NCBI GenBank assembly: GCA_016178705.1
Contig: JACOST010000014.1
Coordinates: 496,001 to 560,000 of the forward strand
From: Deltaproteobacteria bacterium
GTDB taxonomy: Bacteria > Desulfobacterota > Binatia > HRBIN30 > JACQVA1
Length of the DNA stretch: 64,000 nt
Reading direction: 5' to 3'
Shown here: one piece after another, positions 52,917 to 62,150 of the stretch
Numbering within the stretch: position 1 is the stretch's first letter
Layout of the letters: every line of letters begins with the position of its first letter
The notes under the pieces: generated by a model
Seen by the model: the letters and a program-made list of their open reading frames with translations, nothing else
What the model was told of the DNA's origin: nothing
Databases searched by the model: none
Made by a program: the position numbers and the translations under genes

Positions 52917-53333
52917 TCAGCGTGCGCGCGTTTCGGCCAGCCATCCCTCCGCGGCGAGCAGTGCAAGGACGCGGACCCGAATCTCGTCGCGAATCTCGCG
53001 CACGCGCTCGATGGGTTGATCCTTCGGATCCGGGAGAGTCCAATCGTCGCGACGAAGCCCGGGGACAAGGGGGCAGGCTTCGCCGCAGCCCATGGTGATG
53101 AGCCGTTGCGCGCCCGCGGCGATCTCATCGGTCAGTTGTGTTGGCACAGCGTCCGACAGATCGATGCCGACCTCGCGCATGGCGTGAACGACTTGCGGAT
53201 GCACGTGCGCCGCCGGCTCGGTGCCGGCGGACAGGGCGCGGACTTGCGACGTGTCAGCCAACGCGTTGAAGAACGCCGCCGCCATCTGTGATCGCCCGGC
53301 GTTGTGCACGCAAGCAAAGATTATCGTGATCAT
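52917..53333 (-). CDS. arsC: Arsenate reductase, low-molecular-weight phosphatase type
   Basis: Of 138 aa. The N-terminal CVHNAGRSQ is the CX5R phosphatase loop of thioredoxin-linked arsenate reductases, and MGCGEACPLVPG supplies the additional cysteines used to resolve the disulfide. It ends with IRVRVLALLAAEGW, as in ArsC. It reduces arsenate to arsenite for export. It is the third gene of the minus-strand ars run, 203 bp after the exporter gene; that gap contains a repeat. Confidence 0.9.
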   Translation of the reverse strand: MITIIFACVHNAGRSQMAAAFFNALADTSQVRALSAGTEPAAHVHPQVVHAMREVGIDLSDAVPTQLTDEIAAGAQRLITMGCGEACPLVPGLRRDDWTLPDPKDQPIERVREIRDEIRVRVLALLAAEGWLAETRAR

Positions 53334-53383
53334 CGACGACTCAAAGACAGTCCGCCAACTCAGCATGCACAAGAAGGAGCCCC

Positions 53384-53442
53384 TCGATACGCAGCCCTTC
53401 GGTACGAAGCCTTCGGCTTCTACTCGGGGCTGCTACTCGGGG
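53384..53442. repeat. CTCGATACG-type hairpin repeat between acr3 and arsC
   Basis: CTCGATACGCAGCCCTTCGG, TACGAAGCCTTCGGCTTCTA and CTCGGGGCTGCTACTCGGGG contain the stem AGCCTTCGGCT and repeats of CTACTCGGG, a dispersed intergenic form. It could separate arsC expression from arsR-acr3. Confidence 0.55.
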
Positions 53443-53536
53443 AAACGGTTCCTTCTCACACCATTTCAATTTCCGTTTGCCCGAGTAGTCAGCCGAGCGA
53501 ACGCATCGAGGGCCTCCCTGTTCACAGTCCTTGACC

Positions 53537-54643
53537 TCAGCCGACGTCAGTGGGGAACCAATGGCGCGTGCGGTTGCACACCGAACACACCGACAGCATG
53601 ACCGGCACTTCGACCAGAACCCCGACCACGGTTGCGAGTGCCGCGCCTGAACCCGCTCCGAACAGCACGATGGCTGTCGCCACCGCCAACTCGAAGAAGT
53701 TGCTGGCACCGATCAACGCGCCGGGCGCCGCCACCACGTAGGGCACGCGCAGCAGCCGCATCAGTCCGTACGCCAGCGAGGCGTTGAAGTAGACCTGTAG
53801 GAGAATCGGCACGGCGATCAGCGCGACGTGGATGAACTTGGTGGAGAGATTGTCCGCCTGGAACGCGAAGATCAGCACCAACGTCGCCAGCAACGCGATC
53901 ACCGTGACCGGGGCCAGTTGCGGCAACAGCACGGTTTCGAACCAGTCGGCGCCGTGCCGGTGGGTGAACCCGCGGCGCAGCACCATCCCCAGCAGCAACG
54001 GAATGACGATGAACGCCACCACGGAATAGAAGAGTACCTGAAATGGAACGGCGAGCGAGGACGCCCCGCTCACCAAGAAGCGGACGATGGGGGCGAACAG
54101 GAACAGCATGATCAGATCGTTGAGCGATACCTGCACCAGCGTGTAGGCGGGATCGCCGTCGGTGAGATGGCTCCACACGAACACCATGGCGGTGCACGGA
54201 GCCGCCGCCAGAATGATGCAGCCGGCGATGTACTGGGCCGCTTCGGCCGGCGGAATCCACGCCGCAAAGACGTGACGGAAGAATAGCCACGCGATGAACG
54301 CCATCGAGAACGGTTTCACCAACCAGTTCACGAACAACGTCACCAGCAGCCCGCGCGGGCGCTTGCCGACGTTGCGCAGCGCGGTGAAGTCCACCTTCAT
54401 CATCATGGGGACGATCATGAGCCAGATCAGCACCGCGATCGGTACGTTGACCTGGCTGCCGCGGCCGAACTCGAGCTGGCGCAGCGCGCTCACCATCCCC
54501 GGCGCGAATCTCCCTAACGTCACGCCGGCGAGGATACAGAGGGCGACCCAAGCGCTGAGGTAGCGCTCGAACACGTTCAGGCGTTTCGGCAATTGCGCAG
54601 AGACCAATGCGGTCGGCAACGTCGTGGGTTCGATTGCGCTCAC
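53537..54643 (-). CDS. acr3: Arsenite exporter, ACR3 family
   Basis: A membrane protein of 368 aa with ten hydrophobic segments. Family phrases: MIVPMMMKVDFTALRNVGKR and AAPCTAMVFVWSHLTDGDPA, which holds the conserved transport cysteine, then VQVSLNDLIMLFLFAPIVRF. Started at GTG 54643, overlapping the arsR stop by four bases. Extrudes arsenite using the proton gradient. The reading frame continues upstream into arsR but is not needed. Confidence 0.93.
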   Translation of the reverse strand: MSAIEPTTLPTALVSAQLPKRLNVFERYLSAWVALCILAGVTLGRFAPGMVSALRQLEFGRGSQVNVPIAVLIWLMIVPMMMKVDFTALRNVGKRPRGLLVTLFVNWLVKPFSMAFIAWLFFRHVFAAWIPPAEAAQYIAGCIILAAAPCTAMVFVWSHLTDGDPAYTLVQVSLNDLIMLFLFAPIVRFLVSGASSLAVPFQVLFYSVVAFIVIPLLLGMVLRRGFTHRHGADWFETVLLPQLAPVTVIALLATLVLIFAFQADNLSTKFIHVALIAVPILLQVYFNASLAYGLMRLLRVPYVVAAPGALIGASNFFELAVATAIVLFGAGSGAALATVVGVLVEVPVMLSVCSVCNRTRHWFPTDVG

Positions 54644-54993
54644 GCGCGGCTCCGGCGTGCCGGCGGCGCCAGCGCGGCGCGTAACGCCGCCAGCCGCTTC
54701 GAAACGATGCGGTAGTACACCCACGTGCCACGCCGCTCGCGTTCCAACAGGCCGGCCTCGAACAGCACCCGCAAGTGATGGCTCACGGTCGGCTGCGCGA
54801 GGTCGAGCGGCTTGTTGAGATGGCAGACGCAGGCCTCGCCGGACGGTTGCGCGGCAATGAAGCTGAGCAAACGCAATCGCGCCGGGTCAGCGATGGCTTT
54901 GAAGGCCTGCGCCAACTGAGCGGCGTCATCGGCGGCCAACTTCGCGTGAAGAACGGGCGGGCAGCATTGCGTGCTAGCCGATCGATTTTTCAT
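54640..54993 (-). CDS. arsR: ArsR-family metalloregulator
   Basis: A 117-aa winged-helix repressor. Its recognition helix is QPTVSHHLRVLFEAGLLERE with the wing RRGTWVYYRI. The metal-sensing cysteines are in ACVCHLN (the ELCVCDL motif of ArsR), and a CC pair near the N-terminus may add a ligand. First gene of arsR-acr3 and divergent from arsI. The likely operator is the inverted repeat at 55030-55047. Arsenite binding should release it from DNA. Confidence 0.93.
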   Translation of the reverse strand: MKNRSASTQCCPPVLHAKLAADDAAQLAQAFKAIADPARLRLLSFIAAQPSGEACVCHLNKPLDLAQPTVSHHLRVLFEAGLLERERRGTWVYYRIVSKRLAALRAALAPPARRSRA

Positions 54994-55029
54994 GCTGGCT
55001 ATATTGACACGGATCGATGTAAGGCGCAA

Positions 55030-55047
55030 TATCGATGAGTATCGATA
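55030..55047. promoter_or_regulatory. Probable ArsR operator TATCGATGAGTATCGATA
   Basis: Perfect seven-base inverted repeat (TATCGAT / ATCGATA) with a four-base spacer, between the divergent arsR (start 54993) and arsI (start 55080) genes. The related word GGATCGATGTAAG lies 15 bases to the left. The position would let one repressor control both transcripts. Confidence 0.65.
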
Positions 55048-55079
55048 CAAGCAAATCACTTCAGAAGGAGGTCATGGCA

Positions 55080-55493
55080 ATGTCTCGTATGCAATTGGCG
55101 CTCAACGTGAGCAACGTCGATGAAGCGGTCGCGTTCTATCGCCAGCTCTTTGGTGTCGAGCCGGCGAAGCGGCGGCCGCAGTACGCGAACTTCGTGGTCG
55201 CCGATCCACCGCTCAAACTCGTGCTGATCGAAGGTGTGGGCGAACCCGGTACGCTCAATCATGTCGGGGTCGAGGTCGAATCGACGGGCGAAGTCGCCAC
55301 CGAAGCCGCGCGTCTCGGCGGCGCCGGATTCGCGCTACGCCACGAACCAGGCGTCACCTGTTGCTACGCGCTGCAGGACAAGTTCTGGGTCGACGGGCCG
55401 GACAATCGGCCGTGGGAAATCTACACAGTCCTAGCTGATGCCGGTGCGCCGGCGTGTGGACCCGCCTCATCCTGCGCGCCGGCAGGAGGTTGA
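55080..55493 (+). CDS. arsI: ArsI/CadI-like VOC enzyme, carbon-arsenic lyase
   Basis: Of 137 aa: MQLALNVSNVDEAVAFYRQL, VEPAKRRPQYANFVVADPPL, then the vicinal cysteine pair in VTCCYALQDKFWVDGPDN and WEIYTVLAD. That CC pair is the thiol site used by ArsI to cleave organoarsenicals such as methylarsenite. AAGGAGG ends eight bases before the ATG at 55080, which decides this start over the ATG at 55074. It is transcribed away from arsR. Confidence 0.9.
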   Translation: MSRMQLALNVSNVDEAVAFYRQLFGVEPAKRRPQYANFVVADPPLKLVLIEGVGEPGTLNHVGVEVESTGEVATEAARLGGAGFALRHEPGVTCCYALQDKFWVDGPDNRPWEIYTVLADAGAPACGPASSCAPAGG

Positions 55494-55520
55494 GAGGAAT
55501 CGCCGTCGTCTCTTCGCGAG

Positions 55521-57866
55521 TCACCGCCGAGGTGCAGAGCGCGCCTGTGCCTCGGCGGTGCGGCTTGGCGTCGTTGCCGCATCGGGCTTGGCGCGAAACA
55601 AGATCCACAACGCCGCTGGCAAGGCAGTGAAGTCGGCGACCATCGACAGCACGAAGGCGAGAGCGGCGAGTACACCGAACTGGCGCATCGGCGGTAGATC
55701 GGCGAGGCCGAATGCGAGGAAACCGCCGGCGTTGATCATCGTGGCGAAGAAAATCGCGCGGCCGGCAATCAGCAAGGTGTGCTGCAGCGCCTGCTCTACC
55801 GTGCCGTCACGTCGCCGTTCGAGGAAGTGGTAGAAAAAATGAATCTGATCGTTCTCGGAGGTGCCGAGCACGGTCGAGGCGATCAGGATGGTGGCGATGT
55901 TGAGCGTCAGTCCGGTCAGCCGCATGACCAGGAACATCACCAGGATGGCGAAGATCGACGGGATCATCGCCATCAGACGTGCCGCGCCGTTGCGGAACAC
56001 GACGAGGAATGCGGCGAAGATGATCATCACCGTGAGCCCGAAGCTTTCCACCAGCGTCGGCACCAAGCCTTGCGCCATCTTGGCGTGCAACGGCGTTAGC
56101 CCGACCGTCTTCAGCTCCAACTCCTTTAGCGCCGGATTGCGCGCGACCGCGTCGGCCCAGTGTCGTCGGATGGACACGGCGAGACGCTCAAAGCCTTCGT
56201 GCTCCGCCGTGCGCGAGATCACGGTGAGCTGCGCCTGCGACAGTCCATGAGCTTGCACGAAGCGCTGCAGCATCGGTTCGGTTGACGCCATACCCTCGAG
56301 GTCGCCGGCCAACTGATTAAGCTCTTCGGCATTGGTCGGCCAGTCATCGCCGGCACCGCCGATGTAGCGGATGATGCGCAGAATCGTGGTCGGGCCGACG
56401 GCCGCGCCGATGTCCGGATCGTGTTCGAGCGTTTGCTGAAAGTCGTGCAGGCCGTTGAGCACCGCTGGTTCGGACATGCTGCCGACGCCACCCTTCAACC
56501 ACACTTGGGTGATCGACAAGCCGGGGATCACATTGCCGAGCCGGCGAATGTCCCGATACAGCGGCGAGTCGTGGTCCATGTACTCGACCGGATCGGTGAG
56601 GATGCGCAGCGGCGCTACGATCCCGGGCGCTCCGAACAACGCGATGGCGCCGAGCGCGCTCAAGAGCAGCGACGATCCGACCAGCGGCCAGCGCCAACGA
56701 TATGTGAAACGCGGCAACCAGTTCGCCACACGGATGAACCACGCACCGGCGGCGCGCCGCTCCTGCTGCGTCGGCGTCTTGAGCACGGTCTGCAGCGCGG
56801 GAAACAGCGTGAACACGATGATCCAAGTGAACCCGAGTCCCACAGCTACCCAGGCCCCCATCTCGCGAATCGGTCGGATGTCGGAGACCAGCAATGCAGC
56901 GAAGCCAACGGCAGTGGCGAAGATCGATGCGGTGCAGGCGACGAATTTGTTGGTGAGCGCGAACACTTGGTGCGCGGCGACCGAGCGCTCCGCCGGCCGG
57001 TCGACGAAACGCGAGTGCAGGTACACCAGCGTCGCCGTGGCGGTGACGAGAATGGTCATCGGCACCATCGGCGAGACGATCGTCAGCGTGCCGCCGGTGA
57101 TCCCGACGTATCCCAGCGATACGGCCAGACACACGCCGAGCGTGATGAGGAACGCCGCGAGCGTGCGCGGCGAGCGATACGACGAGATGTTGAGCACAAT
57201 GACGAAGGCGACGAAGAGCACGAAGTATTTCCAAGCACCGCGTTGCGTCTCGTCGAGGTAGACGTTGACGTAGGGCTGGCCGAGTTCGTGCAAATCCATC
57301 CCAGCTGGCCCAGCCGGGTTGCGGCCAACGCTCGCAATGGCTCGCTCGATGGCGGCGAGCGTCTGTAAGCGGTCCTCGGCGCTGCTGACTTCGAGCACCA
57401 GCCCGACGGCAAGATAGTGATCGCCGAGCAATCCTTGATGTCGAAAGAGATCCGTGCCGGTCGCGAATTGGCGGAACGCTTCAATCTGTTCGGAGGTGGG
57501 TTGGAACCCGGCCTTGGCGCGGCGGAACACCGAGAGTGCGGAGTTGGCGTGCACGCGCGCGATCGGTTGCAGCGCGTGCTCGATGGCGTCGACTCGGGCG
57601 ATCACCGCGGGCGACAACGGGTCGTCGGCTTCGATGATGAGGAGCGCGAACTCGCCGGAGCCGAAGACCTGCTCGAACTGCCGCGTGGCGATGAAGTCGG
57701 GGTCGGTGGCGACGATGAGTCGGTCGATCGAGTTGTCCTGCCCGACCTGCGCCGCGAAGTACGCGCTCGGCGGCACCAGCACTGCATACAGCGCCAACAC
57801 CCACCAGCGTTTGGCGATGACGAAGGCGAAGAAACGCGACAGCCGGTCGGGTGCGGCTTCGGTCAT
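55521..57866 (-). CDS. RND/MMPL-family transporter
   Basis: A 781-aa permease with two SSD/MMPL halves, each with a large periplasmic loop and six helices. Early FFAFVIAKRWWVLALYAVLV, GYVGITGGTLTIVSPMVPMT and FALTNKFVACTASIFATAVG; late NIATILIASTVLGTSENDQI. No outer-membrane or adaptor gene is close. Members of this HAE3-like group carry hopanoids, lipids or hydrophobic compounds. Started at ATG 57866 with AGGGGA in front; the frame is open further upstream but does not match. Its 3-prime end overlaps the repeat hairpin at 55522. Confidence 0.88.
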   Translation of the reverse strand: MTEAAPDRLSRFFAFVIAKRWWVLALYAVLVPPSAYFAAQVGQDNSIDRLIVATDPDFIATRQFEQVFGSGEFALLIIEADDPLSPAVIARVDAIEHALQPIARVHANSALSVFRRAKAGFQPTSEQIEAFRQFATGTDLFRHQGLLGDHYLAVGLVLEVSSAEDRLQTLAAIERAIASVGRNPAGPAGMDLHELGQPYVNVYLDETQRGAWKYFVLFVAFVIVLNISSYRSPRTLAAFLITLGVCLAVSLGYVGITGGTLTIVSPMVPMTILVTATATLVYLHSRFVDRPAERSVAAHQVFALTNKFVACTASIFATAVGFAALLVSDIRPIREMGAWVAVGLGFTWIIVFTLFPALQTVLKTPTQQERRAAGAWFIRVANWLPRFTYRWRWPLVGSSLLLSALGAIALFGAPGIVAPLRILTDPVEYMDHDSPLYRDIRRLGNVIPGLSITQVWLKGGVGSMSEPAVLNGLHDFQQTLEHDPDIGAAVGPTTILRIIRYIGGAGDDWPTNAEELNQLAGDLEGMASTEPMLQRFVQAHGLSQAQLTVISRTAEHEGFERLAVSIRRHWADAVARNPALKELELKTVGLTPLHAKMAQGLVPTLVESFGLTVMIIFAAFLVVFRNGAARLMAMIPSIFAILVMFLVMRLTGLTLNIATILIASTVLGTSENDQIHFFYHFLERRRDGTVEQALQHTLLIAGRAIFFATMINAGGFLAFGLADLPPMRQFGVLAALAFVLSMVADFTALPAALWILFRAKPDAATTPSRTAEAQARSAPRR
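55522..55560. terminator. CACCGCCGAGG hairpin between arsI and the MMPL gene
   Basis: CACCGCCGAGGTGCAG and CTGTGCCTCGGCGGTG pair around a short loop, giving a 16-base stem with few mismatches. It lies at the meeting point of the convergent arsI and MMPL genes and overlaps the last codons of the latter. It resembles the repeat family at 32123 and could terminate both transcripts. Confidence 0.5.
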
Positions 57867-57989
57867 GGCGTCCCCTGACGAGAGTGACGCAGCGCTGCAA
57901 TCGCGGTGGCGAATCGGGTCACGGCGCAAGGGAGTTAGCACAATGTTGCGCCCGATGCGCAAGCCTCGCGCACCGCGATGAACTCAGCT

Positions 57990-58835
57990 CTACTCGTCGC
58001 GCACGCCGCGATCGCAGCCGCGGATCATTCCCTGGCTCATCCAGCGCGTGAACCATGCCGAGACGGCGGCGGGATCGTGGCCGTGCGCGGCCAGATGCGC
58101 GGTGACGGCGGCGAGCGTGTGGCCGTCCAAGAGCGATTCCAGCGCTGCGGCTTCGGCGCTATCCACGGACTCGCAGCACTCGGCCAGACCCGTGCGGTAC
58201 ACCAGCACGCGATCTGGCCGATCGTGCACATCCAGCGCGATGGCTTCGATCGGGGTTTCGCGCGCTTCCCAGAGTTCACGAATCGGCCACGGCGAGCACA
58301 CCAAGGCGACGGAAGGTTGGAAGCGCAGACGCGCGCCTTCCCAGTCGTCGAGCGTCCATGATGTCAACACGCTGGGGTCTAGCGGCGACTCGTCATGCGC
58401 GTGGAACGCACAAGCGATGTCCCATTCGAGTTCCGCGAGATCCGCCAGGAAGGGAAGTTGTGTCGTCAATTCATCCGCGCGCAGAAACGCCGGCAGCTCG
58501 GCGCCCGCATCGTTGAGATTGTACGATTCCAGCGACAGCGCGCCGAGGTACCGGCGCGTCAGATGCGTCATCGCCCCATGACCGATCATGTGAGCGACTG
58601 CGGGAAACGTCTCGACGAGGGCGTCGTGCAGGCGCGCCGGATAGCCGTCGAGGTAGACGTGCAGGCGCTCAGTGATCGTGCCGCGCGGCACTGCGGCGAG
58701 CGCGAGCGCCGGCGCCTCGTGCTCAAGCCGCTCGGGATGCAAGATCAGCGACGCCATTGATCTCTGCAATTCGCGGAGCGAGGCGCAGCGCCGATCCTCG
58801 TGCAAAGTCGGTGGCGAACTCTCGGTGAGGGTCAT
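57990..58835 (-). CDS. bufC: DUF2063-family partner protein (BufC-like)
   Basis: A 281-aa protein with the DUF2063 N-terminus CASLRELQRSMASLILHPER, helical part LDGYPARLHDALVETFPAVA, LTRRYLGALSLESYNLNDAG and ELEWDIACAFHAHD. DUF2063 proteins are partners of MNIO (DUF692) enzymes in bufferin-type RiPP clusters. They hold the precursor leader near the enzyme. Started at ATG 58835, inside the bufB frame; the overlap of 113 bp is unusual (see findings). Last gene of the operon. Confidence 0.85.
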   Translation of the reverse strand: MTLTESSPPTLHEDRRCASLRELQRSMASLILHPERLEHEAPALALAAVPRGTITERLHVYLDGYPARLHDALVETFPAVAHMIGHGAMTHLTRRYLGALSLESYNLNDAGAELPAFLRADELTTQLPFLADLAELEWDIACAFHAHDESPLDPSVLTSWTLDDWEGARLRFQPSVALVCSPWPIRELWEARETPIEAIALDVHDRPDRVLVYRTGLAECCESVDSAEAAALESLLDGHTLAAVTAHLAAHGHDPAAVSAWFTRWMSQGMIRGCDRGVRDE

Positions 58836-59652
58836 TGGTTGTCTCCGCAATCAGTCGGGCTCGTTCCGCTTCGGCGCGCAAGCGGTCGAACGAAGGAATC
58901 TCGGCATCCCACTCGACCAGCGTCGACACGGCGCCGAAGCGTCGCACGGCATGCGCGTACAGCGCCCACACGTCATCACTCACGGGCGCGCTATGGGTGT
59001 CGAACAGGTACGTGCCCATGTCGGTGAAGCCGGCAAGATGAATCTGCGCAATGCGCTCGGGCGGTAACGCGTCGAGATAGCGCAACGGATCGAAACCGAG
59101 ATTGTAGGCGCTGACGTAGACGTTGTTGACGTCGAGCAAGATGCCGCAATCGGCTTGCTCGGCGAGAGCGGCGAGGAACTCCCACTCGCTGATCGTCGAA
59201 TGGCGATAGGCGATGTACGTCGACGGATTTTCGAGCGCGATGCGGCGGCCGAGCGCATCTTGCACAGCGCTGAGGCGGCGCACGACATGCGCGAGCGCTT
59301 CCTCGGTGTAGGACAGCGGCAGCAAGTCGTAGAGGCTGCGGCCATCGACGCCGGTCCAGCACAAGTGATCGGTCACCAGCGCCGGCTCGATGCGATCGAT
59401 CAACCTGCGCAGGTTACCCAGGTATCGCGCGTCGATCGGATCGGTACCGCCGATGGAGAGCGCGACGCCGTGCAAAGCGACGGGATGATCGCGCCGAACC
59501 TGCTCCAGCACATGCAGCGGGCGGCCGCCGGTATCCATGTAGTTCTCGCTGATCGCCTCGAACCAATCGATGCGGGTGGGACCGCTCAACACGTCGGCGT
59601 AGTGTTCACTCCGGAGGCCGACGCCGAAGCCGAGGTGGGAGAAGTTGGTCAT
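58723..59652 (-). CDS. bufB: MNIO-family (DUF692) multinuclear iron oxidase (BufB-like)
   Basis: Of 309 aa. TIM-barrel phrases of DUF692: GFGVGLRSEHYADVLSGPTR, ENYMD, ALHGVALSIGG (His), TDHLCWTG (His), ALENPSTYIAY (Glu), CGILLDVNNVYVSAYN (Asp, Asn) and IAQIHLAGF (His). These ligate two or three iron ions and convert cysteines of precursor peptides, in bufferins to thiooxazoles that bind copper. Start ATG 59652. The last 37 residues, after about ETTNDP, lie in the overlap with bufC and have no counterpart in the usual family end. Confidence 0.9.
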   Translation of the reverse strand: MTNFSHLGFGVGLRSEHYADVLSGPTRIDWFEAISENYMDTGGRPLHVLEQVRRDHPVALHGVALSIGGTDPIDARYLGNLRRLIDRIEPALVTDHLCWTGVDGRSLYDLLPLSYTEEALAHVVRRLSAVQDALGRRIALENPSTYIAYRHSTISEWEFLAALAEQADCGILLDVNNVYVSAYNLGFDPLRYLDALPPERIAQIHLAGFTDMGTYLFDTHSAPVSDDVWALYAHAVRRFGAVSTLVEWDAEIPSFDRLRAEAERARLIAETTNDPHREFATDFARGSALRLAPRIAEINGVADLASRAA

Positions 59653-59685
59653 TCCCTCACTGGTCGAGGCGCGTGATGACGGAGC

Positions 59686-59741
59686 GACTGGTGTTGGTGA
59701 GTGGCGACACGAAGTGCCCGACCAGTCACCAACCACCAGTC
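59686..59741 (-). promoter_or_regulatory. Imperfect hairpin between bufA and bufB
   Basis: In the minus direction, GACTGGTGGTTGGTGACTGG and CCACTCACCAACACCAGTC pair over about 19 bases around a 17-base loop. It occupies the middle of the 102-bp bufA-bufB gap, so it could end part of the transcripts and keep the precursor more abundant than the enzymes. It may also be a repeat element; no poly-U follows. Confidence 0.5.
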
Positions 59742-59754
59742 ACGCGTCACGACC

Positions 59755-60033
59755 TCAGCCCTTGTCTGGCGTCAGCCGCCCGCCTTCCATCTTGAGACAC
59801 GCGTCCTTGCTCTCGACCTCGGAGAAGCCTTGGCCCTTGCAGGCGTTCTTGCCGGCGCAGGCATGACCGGCGCCGGCGCACCCGCCCTGACCCTTGCACT
59901 TGTTGGCGCCGTAGCATTTCACTTTGGCGCCCTCGCCTTCGGCGGCTTGCACCGTGCCGACGGCGCCCAGCGCCAGAATCCCCGCGACGGCGGAAGCCAA
60001 GAGTACCTTGCCGGTGTTCGAACGTGTTGCCAT
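59755..60033 (-). CDS. bufA: Bufferin-like precursor peptide (BufA-like)
   Basis: A 92-aa exported protein: signal peptide LLASAVAGILALGAVGTVQAA, then a short Cys-rich core with KCYGANKCKGQGGCAGAGHA, CAGKNACKGQG and KDACLK (six cysteines, repeated CxG/NxCKG units). This is the layout of bufferin precursors, in which the Cys are modified by the MNIO enzyme before or during export and then bind copper. AAGGAGA lies upstream of the ATG. First gene of the minus-strand run and divergent from the flavoprotein gene. Confidence 0.88.
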   Translation of the reverse strand: MATRSNTGKVLLASAVAGILALGAVGTVQAAEGEGAKVKCYGANKCKGQGGCAGAGHACAGKNACKGQGFSEVESKDACLKMEGGRLTPDKG

Positions 60034-60129
60034 ATGTAATCTCCTTCTGCGCGTTGTGCGCGTTTGAGTGTCGTTCGCGGGTTGAGATGCCGAGCTTGCG
60101 TGCGCGTTTCATGGGATCGCAGTGAAACC

Positions 60130-60141
60130 TGCCCCTAGGGG
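60130..60141. promoter_or_regulatory. GCCCCTAGGGGC palindrome upstream of bufA
   Basis: A perfect 12-base palindrome about 100 bp upstream of the bufA start and about 120 bp before the flavoprotein gene. It might be an operator for one or both, or the remains of a repeat. Only the symmetry is seen. Confidence 0.3.
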
Positions 60142-60156
60142 CGGCATCGAATCGAC

Positions 60157-60251
60157 ATGGTCCAGAATCGACCCACGCTCGACGCCGATGCCGACCGTTT
60201 GCTGATTGACGCAGTGGACCGCTATCACCTCGTGCTGAAGCGAGGACAACT

Positions 60252-60255
<4 letters not shown>
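60157..60255 (+). CDS. Possible 32-codon leader ORF before the flavoprotein gene
   Basis: ATG at 60157 reads MVQNRPTLDADADRLLIDAV then DRYHLVLKRGQL and stops at TGA 60253-60255, which overlaps the ATG of the next gene (ATGA). The perfect coupling suggests that it is translated, perhaps to control the downstream gene. There is no homology to judge by, and chance cannot be excluded. Confidence 0.3.
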
Positions 60256-61784
<1,529 letters not shown>

Positions 61785-61859
61785 GGGTATCGACGGTGAT
61801 CGAGATGGTAACTACTTGCGCACCGATGCACCTAAGCAGCGTTGCCCTGGAACTGCATC

Positions 61860-62108
61860 ATGACTTGCAAGGAATTAACTGAGCTCATCATCGACTACGT
61901 CGAAGGCGACCTGCCGTCGCCGGTGCTTGCCACCTTCGAAGCGCACCTCGCCGCGTGTCCGGAGTGCGTGGCGTATCTGCAGAGTTATCGTGAGACCATC
62001 GCGCTCGGTCGAGCGGCCGCGACGGCGTCCGACGACTCAGCCAGTGCCGATGTGCCCGAGGAACTGGTGCAAGCGATCGTCGCGGCTCACGCAAAACAGC
62101 GTGGCTGA
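61860..62108 (+). CDS. zf-HC2 anti-sigma-like protein
   Basis: An 82-aa protein beginning MTCKELTELIIDYVEGDLPS, with the zinc motif HLAACPECVAYL (HxxxCxxC) of anti-sigma zinc-finger domains. No transmembrane segment and no sigma factor gene are adjacent, so the partner is elsewhere, perhaps the ECF gene at 23369 or another. It follows the flavoprotein gene by 75 bp on the same strand. Its start is the ATG at 61860; an earlier ATG at 61842 is possible. Confidence 0.8.
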   Translation: MTCKELTELIIDYVEGDLPSPVLATFEAHLAACPECVAYLQSYRETIALGRAAATASDDSASADVPEELVQAIVAAHAKQRG

Positions 62109-62130
62109 CAGTTTGACATTTCAAAGCGCG

Positions 62131-62147
62131 GCAACCATATTGGTTGC
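62131..62147. promoter_or_regulatory. Operator-like inverted repeat GCAACCATATTGGTTGC before vapB
   Basis: Seven-base arms GCAACCA/TGGTTGC with a three-base centre, ending three bases before the vapB ATG. The position fits autoregulation by the ribbon-helix-helix antitoxin, and binding would also hide the ribosome site. Confidence 0.65.
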
Positions 62148-62150
62148 GTT

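Noticed and set aside
53547-54731. Arg-rich frame of 394 codons overlapping acr3 on the same strand
   Set aside because: Shadow of the ACR3 gene in another frame; ACR3 has clear transport motifs.
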